A DNA stretch of 58,964 nucleotides from Bacillota bacterium (GTDB lineage: Bacteria; Bacillota; Clostridia; Acetivibrionales; DUMC01). Where the stretch lies: the NCBI GenBank assembly GCA_013314855.1, contig JABUEW010000006.1, forward strand, positions 1-58,964, given 5' to 3'. The notes beneath the pieces are model-generated. The model saw only the letters and a list, made by a program, of their open reading frames with translations, had not been told where the DNA came from and made no database searches. The position numbers were made by a program, and so were the translations under genes. Numbering within the stretch: the first letter of the stretch is position 1; every line of letters begins with the position of its first letter. Below, piece by piece: positions 51,327-58,964 of this stretch.

Positions 51327-52844
51327 GTGATAATCGGTAATGAAATACTAAAATATAGGGAAGATATTATAAGGGAGATTTGTGAACTAATAAAAATAAG
51401 GAGTGTTACTGGCGCTCCAGGTAAAGGAAAGCCTTTTGGCGAAGGTGTGAATCAGGCTCTTGAATATGTACTCGGCCTCGGTGAACGCCTGGGGCTGAAG
51501 GCAAAGAATGTTGACGGATACGCAGGTCATATCGAGTATGGTGAGGGAGATGAAATTGCAGGCGTACTTGTCCACCTGGATGTTGTGCCTGAGGGCATAG
51601 GATGGACCTTCCCTCCCTTTGAGGGAGTAATTCATGAGGGAAAAATATACGGAAGAGGCGCGTCTGACGATAAGGGTCCGGCAATAGTTGCTGTTTATGG
51701 GCTGAAAGTCTTAAAGGACTTGGGAATAATTCCCAAAAGAAAGGTAAGGATTATACTAGGGACCAATGAGGAAAGCGGAATGCAGGACATGAAATATTAT
51801 TTTACAAAGGAGCCTGTACCTGGTATGGGGTTTTCTCCTGATGCAGGATATCCCATAACTAACAGGGAAAAAGGAATTTTACACCTGGCTCTTGTAAAAC
51901 TAGGGCATGGGGTGAATGAATATGGACATAAGGATGAAAGCGGACGTAAAGATGAGTGCAGGCATAAGGATATGTGCGGATTACCGATACAAGAAATTTT
52001 TGGCGGAGAAGCCGTAAATATGGTGCCGGCAGAGTGCAGGGCGCATATTCCGGCTGAAAAAATAAAGCCTGGAGAAGTTCTGTATTTGCAGGAACTGGCC
52101 CGAGAAATAGACGGAGAAAACATTGCAGTATTATTTGAGGAAGGCAAGGGGCTTATTATACTTTCAAAAGGCAAATCGGCTCACGGAGCAAGCCCTCAAA
52201 GCGGGATCAATGCTATTTACAAATTGCTGAGTTTTCTATACAACGCAGAAAATGGTAGCATGGGAAATAATAGCGGCATAGGCGGTATTGTAAATAACAA
52301 TGCAAAGAATGGTAGTGTACGAAATAGGGTTTACCTGGATAGCTATCTTAAATTTCTTTATGAGAAGAAAATAGGTTCCGATACTACTGGACACTCATTA
52401 GGAATCGATTTAAAGGATGAAGAGTCAGGAGCGTTGACAATAAACCTGGGCAAAATAATATATAACCAGGCCGAAAAGAGAGCCATGTTGGATATACGTT
52501 ATCCTGTTACCTGCAATCATGAAGAAATACTTAAAGCTGTAAAAGAACAGGCTGAAAAAGAGGGTATACATGTAGAGATAATAGGGCATTCACCACCCTT
52601 GTATGTACCTGCAACCCATCCCCTTATAATCAAATTAAGCACTGCTTATGAAAAAATAACAGGCGAAAAAGCAAATCTTCTTTCCATGGGAGGGGGGACA
52701 TATGCAAGGACATTAAAAAATAACGGAGTAGCTTTTGGCGGAGCAGGGACAGGAGCCCACCAGCCTGATGAACATGTGTCCATAGAAGACCTGATGAGAC
52801 ATGGGAAAATATGTACCCAGGCAATTTACGAGATAGCTACATAA
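51327..52844 (+). CDS. pepV: M20 dipeptidase (PepV/Sapep type)
   Basis: A di-zinc dipeptidase of about 500 residues that cleaves dipeptides in the cytoplasm. Zinc sites are VHLDVVPEG, GRGASDDKGP (bridging Asp) and TNEESGM (catalytic Glu), with the final His in GAHQPDEH. The GTG at 51327 is taken as start because GGAGGTAGG lies just before it and the family-like sequence (NEILKYREDIIREICELIKI) begins there. Two poorly conserved insertions exist: one from three 18-base repeats (51924-51977), the other Asn/Gly-rich near residue 310. Both are surface-loop expansions and should not harm the active site. Confidence 0.87.
   Translation: MIIGNEILKYREDIIREICELIKIRSVTGAPGKGKPFGEGVNQALEYVLGLGERLGLKAKNVDGYAGHIEYGEGDEIAGVLVHLDVVPEGIGWTFPPFEGVIHEGKIYGRGASDDKGPAIVAVYGLKVLKDLGIIPKRKVRIILGTNEESGMQDMKYYFTKEPVPGMGFSPDAGYPITNREKGILHLALVKLGHGVNEYGHKDESGRKDECRHKDMCGLPIQEIFGGEAVNMVPAECRAHIPAEKIKPGEVLYLQELAREIDGENIAVLFEEGKGLIILSKGKSAHGASPQSGINAIYKLLSFLYNAENGSMGNNSGIGGIVNNNAKNGSVRNRVYLDSYLKFLYEKKIGSDTTGHSLGIDLKDEESGALTINLGKIIYNQAEKRAMLDIRYPVTCNHEEILKAVKEQAEKEGIHVEIIGHSPPLYVPATHPLIIKLSTAYEKITGEKANLLSMGGGTYARTLKNNGVAFGGAGTGAHQPDEHVSIEDLMRHGKICTQAIYEIAT
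51924..51977 (+). repeat. Three in-frame 18-base repeats inside the dipeptidase gene
   Basis: Units at 51924-51941, 51942-51959 and 51960-51977 (for example ggacataaggatgaaagc) encode G/R-H/R-K-D-E/M-S/C. They form an insertion between two conserved parts of the M20 fold. The frame is kept. Confidence 0.9.
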
Positions 52845-52861
52845 TATGATATAATATTATT

Positions 52862-52889
52862 TTGAAAAAGTTGCATTATTGTGTATAAT
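52862..52889 (+). promoter_or_regulatory. Promoter of the mannitol-dehydrogenase-family gene
   Basis: TTGAAA at 52862-52867 and TATAAT at 52884-52889 are 16 bases apart. The gene's AGGAGG site and ATG follow at 52918-52931. Confidence 0.6.
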
Positions 52890-52930
52890 AAAAATATGCC
52901 AAAAAATAAATTGTGGACAGGAGGCTTACA

Positions 52931-54547
52931 ATGGTTGGTTTAAATAAGGAAAACTTAAAAGATAAAAAGTTATTTGAAAAAGCCGGTGTAAAAGTACCGA
53001 ATTTTGATGTGGATACTATGATTTCCAATACAGCAGAAAACCCCATATGGGTACATTTTGGAGCCGGCAATATTTTTAGGGGTTTTATAGCAGTTCTCCA
53101 ACAGGAGTTGCTTGAATCCGGGCAGTCGGAAAAGGGTATTATAGCAGTTGAGACCTATGATTTTGAAATTATCGATAAAATTTACATACCCTACGATAAT
53201 TTAGGCCTTTTGGTAATCCTTTATCCTGATGGAAGTTTTTCCAAAAAAATTGTTGCAAGTATATCTGAAGCTTTAGTCGGAGACCCTTCCAGGGAAAAAG
53301 ACTGGGAAAGATTAAAAGAAATTTTTTCAAAACCTTCTTTGCAGATGGCAAGCTTTACAATTACAGAAAAGGGTTACAATATTCGAAAACTTTCAGGTGA
53401 TTTGCTGCCGGAAGTAGAGAAAGATTTGGAAGAAGGTCCTGAAAAACCTGCAAATGTTATGTCAAAAGTAGCTTCACTGGCGTATACCAGGTTTAAGAGC
53501 GGTGAACTTCCCATAGCTTTTGTAAGTATGGATAATTGCGCTGAAAATGGGAAGAGGCTTTATGAGTCGGTTATATTTATAGCCAACGCATGGGCTGAAA
53601 AAGGCCTGGTGGAGAGAGAATTTATTTATTATCTGAGTAACCCTGGGAAAGTATCCTTCCCGTGGACCATGATAGACAAAATAACCCCGAGGCCTTCCGA
53701 GGAAATAAAAAAAATGTTGGATGATGCAGGGATTAACGGGATGGATATTGTCAAAACAAATAAAAATACATTTATTGCACCCTTTGTTAATGCTGAAGGT
53801 CCCCAGTACCTGGTAGTTGAGGACAGTTTCCCCAATGGACGCCCGTCTCTTGAAAAGTCAGGTGTAATATTTACTGACAGGCAAACAGTTGATAGAGTAG
53901 AGAAAATGAAAGTAGGCACCTGTTTGAACCCTCTCCACACTGCCCTGGCAATATTTGGGTGTTTATTGGGATATGAGACTATTGCCCGGGAAATGCAGGA
54001 TGACCTTTTAAGAAAACTGGTGGAAAAGGTAGGACTTGAAGAGGGTATGCCGGTTGTTGTCAACCCGGGTGTTATTGACCCCGTAGCTTTTGCAAAGGAA
54101 GTTATAGAAGTAAGATTGCCAAACCCGTATATACCTGATACGCCCCAGAGAATTGCTACTGATACGTCACAAAAGTTAAAAATAAGGTTTGGCCAAACAA
54201 TCAGGTTATACCGTGAGAGGCCGGACCTTGACCCTGCCGGCTTGAAATACATACCGCTGGTGATTGCGGCCTGGTGCAGGTACCTGATGGGAATTGACGA
54301 TTCCGGAAATGAAATGAGCTTAAGTCCGGATCCGATGCTGGATACATTAAAGCCTTATTTGGCCGGGATAAACTTAGGTGACACAGAAAGTGTGGGAGAT
54401 AAGTTAAGACCCATATTGTCAAACAGTGAGTTGTTTGGATTGGACCTCTATGAAGTCGGCCTTGGAGAAAAAATCGAGAATTATTTCAGGGAAATGGTTT
54501 CAGGAAGAAATGCCGTGAGAGAAACATTGAAGAAGTACCTAAGCTGA
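52931..54547 (+). CDS. Mannitol dehydrogenase family oxidoreductase
   Basis: A polyol-specific long-chain NAD-dependent dehydrogenase (mannitol-1-phosphate, fructuronate or tagaturonate type). The N-terminal Rossmann part has HFGAGNIFRGFI, and the C-terminal domain includes KVGTCLNPLHTALAIFGCLLG, where the conserved Asn and His of the catalytic region lie. Its 538 residues are in the range of fructuronate reductases, and the exact substrate is unclear. ATG 52931 has AGGAGG at 52919-52924. It has its own promoter and terminator. A perfect 12-base tandem repeat covers its stop codon. Confidence 0.85.
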   Translation: MVGLNKENLKDKKLFEKAGVKVPNFDVDTMISNTAENPIWVHFGAGNIFRGFIAVLQQELLESGQSEKGIIAVETYDFEIIDKIYIPYDNLGLLVILYPDGSFSKKIVASISEALVGDPSREKDWERLKEIFSKPSLQMASFTITEKGYNIRKLSGDLLPEVEKDLEEGPEKPANVMSKVASLAYTRFKSGELPIAFVSMDNCAENGKRLYESVIFIANAWAEKGLVEREFIYYLSNPGKVSFPWTMIDKITPRPSEEIKKMLDDAGINGMDIVKTNKNTFIAPFVNAEGPQYLVVEDSFPNGRPSLEKSGVIFTDRQTVDRVEKMKVGTCLNPLHTALAIFGCLLGYETIAREMQDDLLRKLVEKVGLEEGMPVVVNPGVIDPVAFAKEVIEVRLPNPYIPDTPQRIATDTSQKLKIRFGQTIRLYRERPDLDPAGLKYIPLVIAAWCRYLMGIDDSGNEMSLSPDPMLDTLKPYLAGINLGDTESVGDKLRPILSNSELFGLDLYEVGLGEKIENYFREMVSGRNAVRETLKKYLS

Positions 54548-54565
54548 CTCATTAGCTGACTCATT
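54542..54565 (+). repeat. Perfect 12-base tandem duplication across a stop codon
   Basis: agctgactcatt occurs at 54542-54553 and 54554-54565. The first copy contains the TGA stop (54545-54547) of the mannitol-dehydrogenase-family gene. Confidence 0.95.
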
Positions 54566-54597
54566 GTGTTAGTTCTATTCAAAGACTGCCGCTATGA

Positions 54598-54618
54598 GTC
54601 TTAAAGCCTGTAAATTCA
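54598..54618 (+). repeat. Second copy of a dispersed 21-22-base string
   Basis: gtcttaaagcctgtaaattc here matches 19979-20000, differing by one inserted base. At 19979 it lies within the inverted-repeat element; here the surrounding arms are absent. The rest of 54566-54697 holds no gene. Confidence 0.55.
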
Positions 54619-54697
54619 GCTAAAGGAAAAATCAAGGAAGTGGTATTGGCTGAAAGTCGGCAATTTTTCACCTGACGCCATGTAAATAAAGCAATTG

Positions 54698-54751
54698 AAA
54701 AAGAATAGCTTAAAGGGGAATTTCTGGAATTCCTTGAGCTATTCTTTTTTT
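54698..54751 (+). terminator. Rho-independent terminator
   Basis: aagaatagct pairs with agctattctt across an imperfect stem, followed by a T-run. It ends the transcript of the mannitol-dehydrogenase-family gene. Confidence 0.85.
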
Positions 54752-54855
54752 ATAAATTTTTAAGAAGTTTTTAAGGAACTTTAGATTATATTCGTCGTCT
54801 AATAATATACAGCAGCTGCGCATTAATAATTAAAATAATTACGGGAGTGAGCTAG

Positions 54856-55683
54856 ATGAAAAAATTATTTAAATCATTAATATTATTTATAATATGTGCT
54901 TTTATTCTCTTTATTTTATCAGCTTGTAATGTAGGTACAGTAAACACCGGAGATAAATCGGGAGATGAGAATAAAACCGGAAACAAGGATGCCGGAAATA
55001 ATCATACAGAAGATACTGAAAATAATGATACCGAAAACGACGGTAATAAAGAGGCCTCATATGAAAAAGTAGAGTATGAAACAGTGGAAGATATAGGTAC
55101 TCTTCCTCAGGATATACAGGAAAAGATAGAGGAACTTAAGGTTAAAAGGGGATACACTTATTTCAAAATTGAGGATGAATATGTTATACTTATAAGTATG
55201 GGTGAGAAAAACACCGGAGGTTATAGTATTTCAATTGTTTCGGTAGAAGATGTTGAAGGGACAGTTAAGATTATTGTAGAAGAAACATCTCCTAAAAAGG
55301 ACGATATAGTAATACAGGTTATAACCTATCCTTACGCAGTGATAAAAGTAAAGGGCATAGAAGAAAAGTTTGAGGTTGTTAACGAAAAAGGAGAAAAGTT
55401 TGAGTTTATTTCCCTTGACGAGGATTTAAAAGAGTATACCGGCACATATGTAGGGCAAATAGACGGCAACTCCATAGAAATTTTTGTTGATAAAAACATG
55501 GACATTGATGAGGCAGGAAAGCCCACTGCCTTCAGACTTGAAGGAGAAATAAAAGAATACTTTGACCCCGAAAGTAAAAACTTCAAGAATTTTAAAACCG
55601 ACGAAAAGGTTAAGTTTAGCTTTGAAAGAAATGAACATGGACAGTTGATATTAAAGATGCTTGAGAGAATATCGGGAAAATAG
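54856..55683 (+). CDS. Lipoprotein with PrcB-like domain
   Basis: A secreted lipoprotein of 275 residues. The signal peptide ends LSAC (Cys24). A charged, Asn/Asp/Glu-rich spacer follows to about residue 70. The block MGEKNTGGYSISIVSVEDVE with VEETSPKKDDIVIQVITYPY matches the PrcB C-terminal domain, known from protease-complex subunits and Gram-positive lipoproteins. The following region (YTGTYVGQIDGNSIEIFVD) is a second small beta domain found in related lipoproteins. GGGAG precedes the ATG. The role is unknown; attachment to the cell surface is clear. Confidence 0.82.
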   Translation: MKKLFKSLILFIICAFILFILSACNVGTVNTGDKSGDENKTGNKDAGNNHTEDTENNDTENDGNKEASYEKVEYETVEDIGTLPQDIQEKIEELKVKRGYTYFKIEDEYVILISMGEKNTGGYSISIVSVEDVEGTVKIIVEETSPKKDDIVIQVITYPYAVIKVKGIEEKFEVVNEKGEKFEFISLDEDLKEYTGTYVGQIDGNSIEIFVDKNMDIDEAGKPTAFRLEGEIKEYFDPESKNFKNFKTDEKVKFSFERNEHGQLILKMLERISGK

Positions 55684-55722
55684 TACTGAGAAAACAGCAT
55701 AGTATAATTACCTGGTAAAAAT

Positions 55723-55751
55723 AAGAGGAGGCATCCTTCTCTTTTTTTTTT
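55723..55751 (+). terminator. Strong rho-independent terminator
   Basis: aagaggagg and ccttctctt form a 9-bp stem with one G-T pair and a cat loop, followed by ten or more T. Confidence 0.9.
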
Positions 55752-55911
55752 AATACAACCGGACATACAAATGAAATAAGGATATTCAGACATACTTTTT
55801 AGGCACACTATGGAATAAGTCTTGCATTAACTACCAAAAATATATTATTATTTCTTTAGATAATATTACTGGATTAATATTACTGGATTGATAGTTTCAG
55901 GAGGAATTTTT

Positions 55912-57810
55912 ATGGAGGAATTAGCTTTTAAAAAAGCTATTGATGATGATAGTAAGAAAAAAGTATCAGAGAAGTTATTGACAAAAGAATATGCCTATTG
56001 GCTATACTTTATGTTGTCAATAATGCTAAAATGCATGTATTTCCAATTTACTACCAAAATAAATACCCAGCCGGTTTTTTCACCGACAAATATTACCATG
56101 TTCCTTGTATCGTTTTTCATATTGCTTATTATAACCTCACCTATTATTCTATTTTTTAATAAAGGACGGTTGACAGCCCTTCTTGTTTGTAACTTTATTA
56201 TATCCGTACTTCTTACCAGTGACACCAACTTCTTCCGTTACTATTACAGTATATTGACTGTACCTGTAATCCTGCAGGTTGATTTAAAGCTTTTGAGCTC
56301 TATTAACCAGAGCATAATGAGCCTGTTTAACATAAAGGATATAGTATATATTGTGGACCTTCCCTTTCTATTTTTGTGGTTTATAAATTTTCATAAAAAG
56401 GGAGTAGAAAAAATAGAATTTGCTAAAAGGGCAATAGGTTCTTTTCTATCCTTATTAATAGGATTTTCGGGATTTTTATCAGTATATAGAAAGATAGATA
56501 TGGAGGCATTTGTTTACAGCAGTAATTATGTAGCTAAAAAGCTTGGGGTAATTTATTCCCACTATGATAACACAAAAATATTCGTAAAAGAAAGCATATT
56601 TGAGGATAAGGAACTAACACCTAAAGAAAAGGCTTATATCCAAAAATACTTCAGTAAAAAACCTAAAACAGACAGAAAGTTCAGAGGTATTGCAAAAGGA
56701 AAAAACTTAATTGTGGTACAGGTGGAAGCGCTACAAGAATTTATGATTAATGCCCAAGTCAATGGTAAAGAAATAACCCCAAATTTAAATAGATTGCTGG
56801 AAGAAAGCCTGTATTTCAATAATATATATTACCAGGTTGCAGGAGGTAATACTTCAGATGCCGAGTTTGTGTTTAATACTTCCTTATTCCCTGTGAAAGA
56901 GGGAGCCGTATATATTAGGTATCCGGAAAACACGTACCATTCATTACCGAAGATACTAAAAAACCAGGGATATAACACTTATGCCTTACATGCATTTACA
57001 GCAAAATTTTGGAACAGGACGGAAATGTATAAAGCCCTGGGATTCTGCAAATTCATTGATGCAGATTATTACGTAATGGATGAATTTGCAGGTTGGGAAG
57101 GAAGTGCATTGAGTGATTCGTCGTTTTTCAGGCAATCCTTTGATAAAATAGATATGTCAAAACCTTTCTATTCATTTTTTATAACACTTTCCAGCCACTA
57201 TCCCTTCACATATTTTGAGGATTATGACTTTGATGTTGGAGAGTGGCAAGGGACTTTTCTTGGCAATTTTATAAAGGCCATTAACTATGAAGATAAATGC
57301 TTAGGAGAGTTTATTAACCAATTAAAGGAGAGAGGACTCTATGATAATTCTCTACTTGTTATTTACGGGGACCATTCGGGAGTGCCCAAGCATAAAGCTG
57401 ATGAATTGATGGAATTCTTAGGGCTTGAATATAGTGAAGTCCAATGGGTCAAACTCCAGAAAGTACCATGTATAATACATTATCCAGGTCTTAAAAATGG
57501 AGAAAGGGTAAGCATTACAGGAGGAGGTATTGACCTTTTACCTACCATTGCCAACCTAATGGACTTGGAAGCACCTTATGTACTTGGAAAGGACTTATTA
57601 AACTCGGAAAAAGGGTATGTTATTTTAAGAAATGGTAACGTGGTTACCGATAATTATGTTTACTTAAATGAATTGGGAGAAGTTTACAGTATTAAGGATG
57701 AAAAGCTTTTAAATAAGAAGGATTACGAAAAGGAATTAAAGACTCTTTTGGAAAAGCTGTATATTTCCGACCTGATAATTGAAAAAAATGTTTTTAATGA
57801 GCTAAAATGA
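55912..57810 (+). CDS. LtaS-type sulfatase-fold transferase (lipoteichoic acid synthase family)
   Basis: A membrane enzyme that transfers glycerol-phosphate from phosphatidylglycerol to a growing chain outside the membrane. The N-terminal part has five helices; the sulfatase-fold domain begins near residue 265 (LIVVQVEALQEFMI). The catalytic threonine lies in GGNTSDAEF, metal sites are in SSHYPF and VIYGDHSGV (Asp-His), and FWNR is a conserved position. ATG 55912 follows GGAGG (55901-55905). At 632 residues it is full length. The lipid kinase at 50-51 kb would recycle the diacylglycerol it releases. Confidence 0.88.
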   Translation: MEELAFKKAIDDDSKKKVSEKLLTKEYAYWLYFMLSIMLKCMYFQFTTKINTQPVFSPTNITMFLVSFFILLIITSPIILFFNKGRLTALLVCNFIISVLLTSDTNFFRYYYSILTVPVILQVDLKLLSSINQSIMSLFNIKDIVYIVDLPFLFLWFINFHKKGVEKIEFAKRAIGSFLSLLIGFSGFLSVYRKIDMEAFVYSSNYVAKKLGVIYSHYDNTKIFVKESIFEDKELTPKEKAYIQKYFSKKPKTDRKFRGIAKGKNLIVVQVEALQEFMINAQVNGKEITPNLNRLLEESLYFNNIYYQVAGGNTSDAEFVFNTSLFPVKEGAVYIRYPENTYHSLPKILKNQGYNTYALHAFTAKFWNRTEMYKALGFCKFIDADYYVMDEFAGWEGSALSDSSFFRQSFDKIDMSKPFYSFFITLSSHYPFTYFEDYDFDVGEWQGTFLGNFIKAINYEDKCLGEFINQLKERGLYDNSLLVIYGDHSGVPKHKADELMEFLGLEYSEVQWVKLQKVPCIIHYPGLKNGERVSITGGGIDLLPTIANLMDLEAPYVLGKDLLNSEKGYVILRNGNVVTDNYVYLNELGEVYSIKDEKLLNKKDYEKELKTLLEKLYISDLIIEKNVFNELK

Positions 57811-58080
57811 GGGTATATATAAAATTTAAAACTCGCATTTATTATGGTTAACTTCGGGAAATATTTCCAAAGCAAAACACTTTTAACTTCTTCTAATTTG
57901 AATGCTAAAAGATAATTAGTCTTTTAGTCTTTATAAATTGTTGAAAGATTGCAACAAATAGTATAGTATTTAATATTATAGTTATATGCCCAATTATAAA
58001 CTGTTGTATTTTACAGAAAATTATTATTTTTTAAGGGGGATTTGCTACAAAAGATAAACATGAGTAGGTGGGGTAAAAAA

Positions 58081-58257
58081 ATGAGAAAATTAGGCAAAGA
58101 AAAACAGGTAAGACAAAAAATAAAGTATCTACAAAAGAAATTGGATAATGCTGTTGAAAATAGTCAGCTTACCTCATATGAGTTGCTTGAGTTAAGCAAA
58201 GAGCTGGACAAATTGATAGTAGATTACTATAATTTAAATGATAACTCCAAATGCTGA
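58081..58257 (+). CDS. Spo0E-like aspartyl-phosphate phosphatase
   Basis: A helical hairpin protein of 58 residues. The family motif S-x-x-L-D is present as SKELDKL, preceded by TSYELLEL. Spo0E proteins dephosphorylate Spo0A and so delay sporulation. ATG 58081 is preceded by AGGTGGGG at 58066-58073 and gives the usual length; an ATG at 58060 and a TTG at 58042 are in frame upstream but less likely. It is the strongest sign here that the organism sporulates. Confidence 0.8.
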   Translation: MRKLGKEKQVRQKIKYLQKKLDNAVENSQLTSYELLELSKELDKLIVDYYNLNDNSKC

Positions 58258-58717
58258 TATTTTTTTACACTCTGTAATTACTGGTATTATTTTTTTTACA
58301 ATTGTAAGGACGGTATAATTACTATACTGTCCTTAAGAAATTTCATTTTTCGTCCTTATTACAATCCTATAAACAGCCGGCTTCCATATAACACCTCCAT
58401 TGCCGTTAATGCGTAGAATACTACCCATATTCTATTAATGTACTTCTCAATATACTATTTATAGTAATTATTGTCAACTAAATGGGCAATAAATCAGAGC
58501 TGAAGCATGAAAATTTTATTTTTATCTATTAATAGTGCCTTTATTGGTAATTTTATTCAATTATATAATAATATTACATAAATTTACCCATACGTTTAAG
58601 TTATCCGATAACACTATAACCCTGATATCTAAGCGCAACGCTTTTTTGGGCATATCAACAACACCCTTTATCGGGTGGCAATTACATATACATAAATTTA
58701 TATTACTTTTATAAACT
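58258..58717. other. Gene-free region with a strong hairpin
   Basis: About 460 AT-rich bases between spo0E and the transposase. A near-perfect stem-loop lies at 58306-58334 (aaggacggtata with tatactgtcctt, 5-base loop, one wobble). A second short hairpin (caccc-tttat-cgggtg) at about 58668-58678 may belong to the end of the transposase element. I see no gene. Confidence 0.55.
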
Positions 58718-58964
58718 TCACGCAGAGAGTCTTAGCATATATTTGCCTTCCACAATTTTATGAATACGTTCAATATCTAAGACATCACCTGAGCATGCTT
58801 GCCGGAGAAATTCTGTGAATCCTGCAACACCTGTTTTTTTTACCTTGTCTGCAAGGTATTCACTGTTGACTGCAAGCACATTCATGAATCTTCCTATATT
58901 CATAAGGTAGTGGAATCCCTCCATAGCATTCCAATTATATGAAAAACAATGCTCATATTCATAA
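58718..58964 (-). CDS. Transposase, C-terminal part (runs off the window)
   Basis: The minus-strand frame is open from the window edge to a stop at 58718. It reads YEYEHCFSYNWNAMEGFHYL, then MNIGRFMNVLAVNSEYLADK and ends GKYMLRLSA. The H-x-F-x-x-N/D-W-x-A-M pattern followed by MNIGRFMN is that of the C-terminal end of DDE transposases of non-classified (ISNCY-like) or related elements. The 5' part lies outside the window, so neither family nor integrity can be settled. The internal ATG at 58924 is not a real start. Confidence 0.65.
   Translation of the reverse strand, partial: YEYEHCFSYNWNAMEGFHYLMNIGRFMNVLAVNSEYLADKVKKTGVAGFTEFLRQACSGDVLDIERIHKIVEGKYMLRLSA

Noticed and set aside
53629-54252. 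Minus-strand frame of 207 codons
   Set aside because: It lies inside the mannitol-dehydrogenase-family gene and shows only reverse-complement residues of it.

Overview
The window reads as chromosome of a low-GC, endospore-forming Gram-positive anaerobe of the Clostridia. This is an inference from four things: frequent TTG and GTG starts behind strong GGAGG sites, an SpoVB-type flippase and a Spo0E-like phosphatase, an LtaS-type sulfatase with no outer-membrane genes, and remains of a clostridial glutamate mutase operon. No 16S gene is present, so the species cannot be named. Both edges touch mobile DNA: repeat-rich, possibly IS21-type sequence at 1-112, and the 3' part of a transposase at 58718-58964.

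Layout. 0.3-8.9 kb is housekeeping: a membrane protein, tRNA-Arg(CCG), dusB, the DNA-repair pair mrfA-mrfB, a thioesterase, a lipid-linked-glycan flippase of SpoVB type, and a small heat-shock protein with its own promoter and terminator. 9.2-15.6 kb is a surface-polysaccharide block (acetyltransferase, two glycosyltransferases, DUF4330 protein, O-antigen-ligase-like polymerase, UDP-sugar dehydrogenase). 16.1-18.8 kb is a three-gene operon of two amidohydrolase-fold proteins, the second lacking the metal ligands, and a zinc alcohol dehydrogenase. 18.9-23.1 kb holds a Phd-Uma2 fusion protein with an unusual translation start, a 129-base inverted-repeat element, a sialidase-like protein, and alanine dehydrogenase with an Lrp-type regulator.

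23.6-28.6 kb is a wrecked glutamate mutase/methylaspartate operon. The GntR regulator is frameshifted, GlmS carries Arg where the cobalamin-binding His16 should be, GlmL is joined to GlmE by a large deletion, GlmE and methylaspartate ammonia-lyase have lost internal blocks, and an AtuA-like gene has a nonsense codon. Only the last gene, an AlaRS-editing-like protein with a P-loop-like motif, is intact.

28.6-38.9 kb is a coherent, intact catabolic operon under a GntR regulator with a clear promoter and a perfect 12-base palindrome. It encodes a CUT1 sugar importer without ATPase, a BadF-type amino-sugar kinase, a ceramidase-fold hydrolase, an M20 peptidase, a SIS-domain protein, an intracellular GH3 N-acetylhexosaminidase and a small three-helix membrane protein. 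I read it as a salvage route for an N-acylated amino-sugar or muropeptide-like conjugate. It is the best candidate here for an undescribed system.

39-58 kb holds an MFS remnant beside an intact MFS-like transporter, a UbiA prenyltransferase, an autoregulated LacI regulator with a Gfo/Idh/MocA dehydrogenase and a TIM-barrel isomerase, an AraC regulator, a heterodimeric ABC exporter, a lipid kinase, a PepV-like dipeptidase, a mannitol-dehydrogenase-family enzyme, a PrcB-like lipoprotein, an LtaS-type enzyme and a Spo0E-like protein. A recurring oddity is short tandem duplications that cover or abut stop codons (after mrfA, the ligase gene, the SIS gene, lacI and the mannitol-dehydrogenase gene), together with 12- and 18-base in-frame repeats inside two genes.
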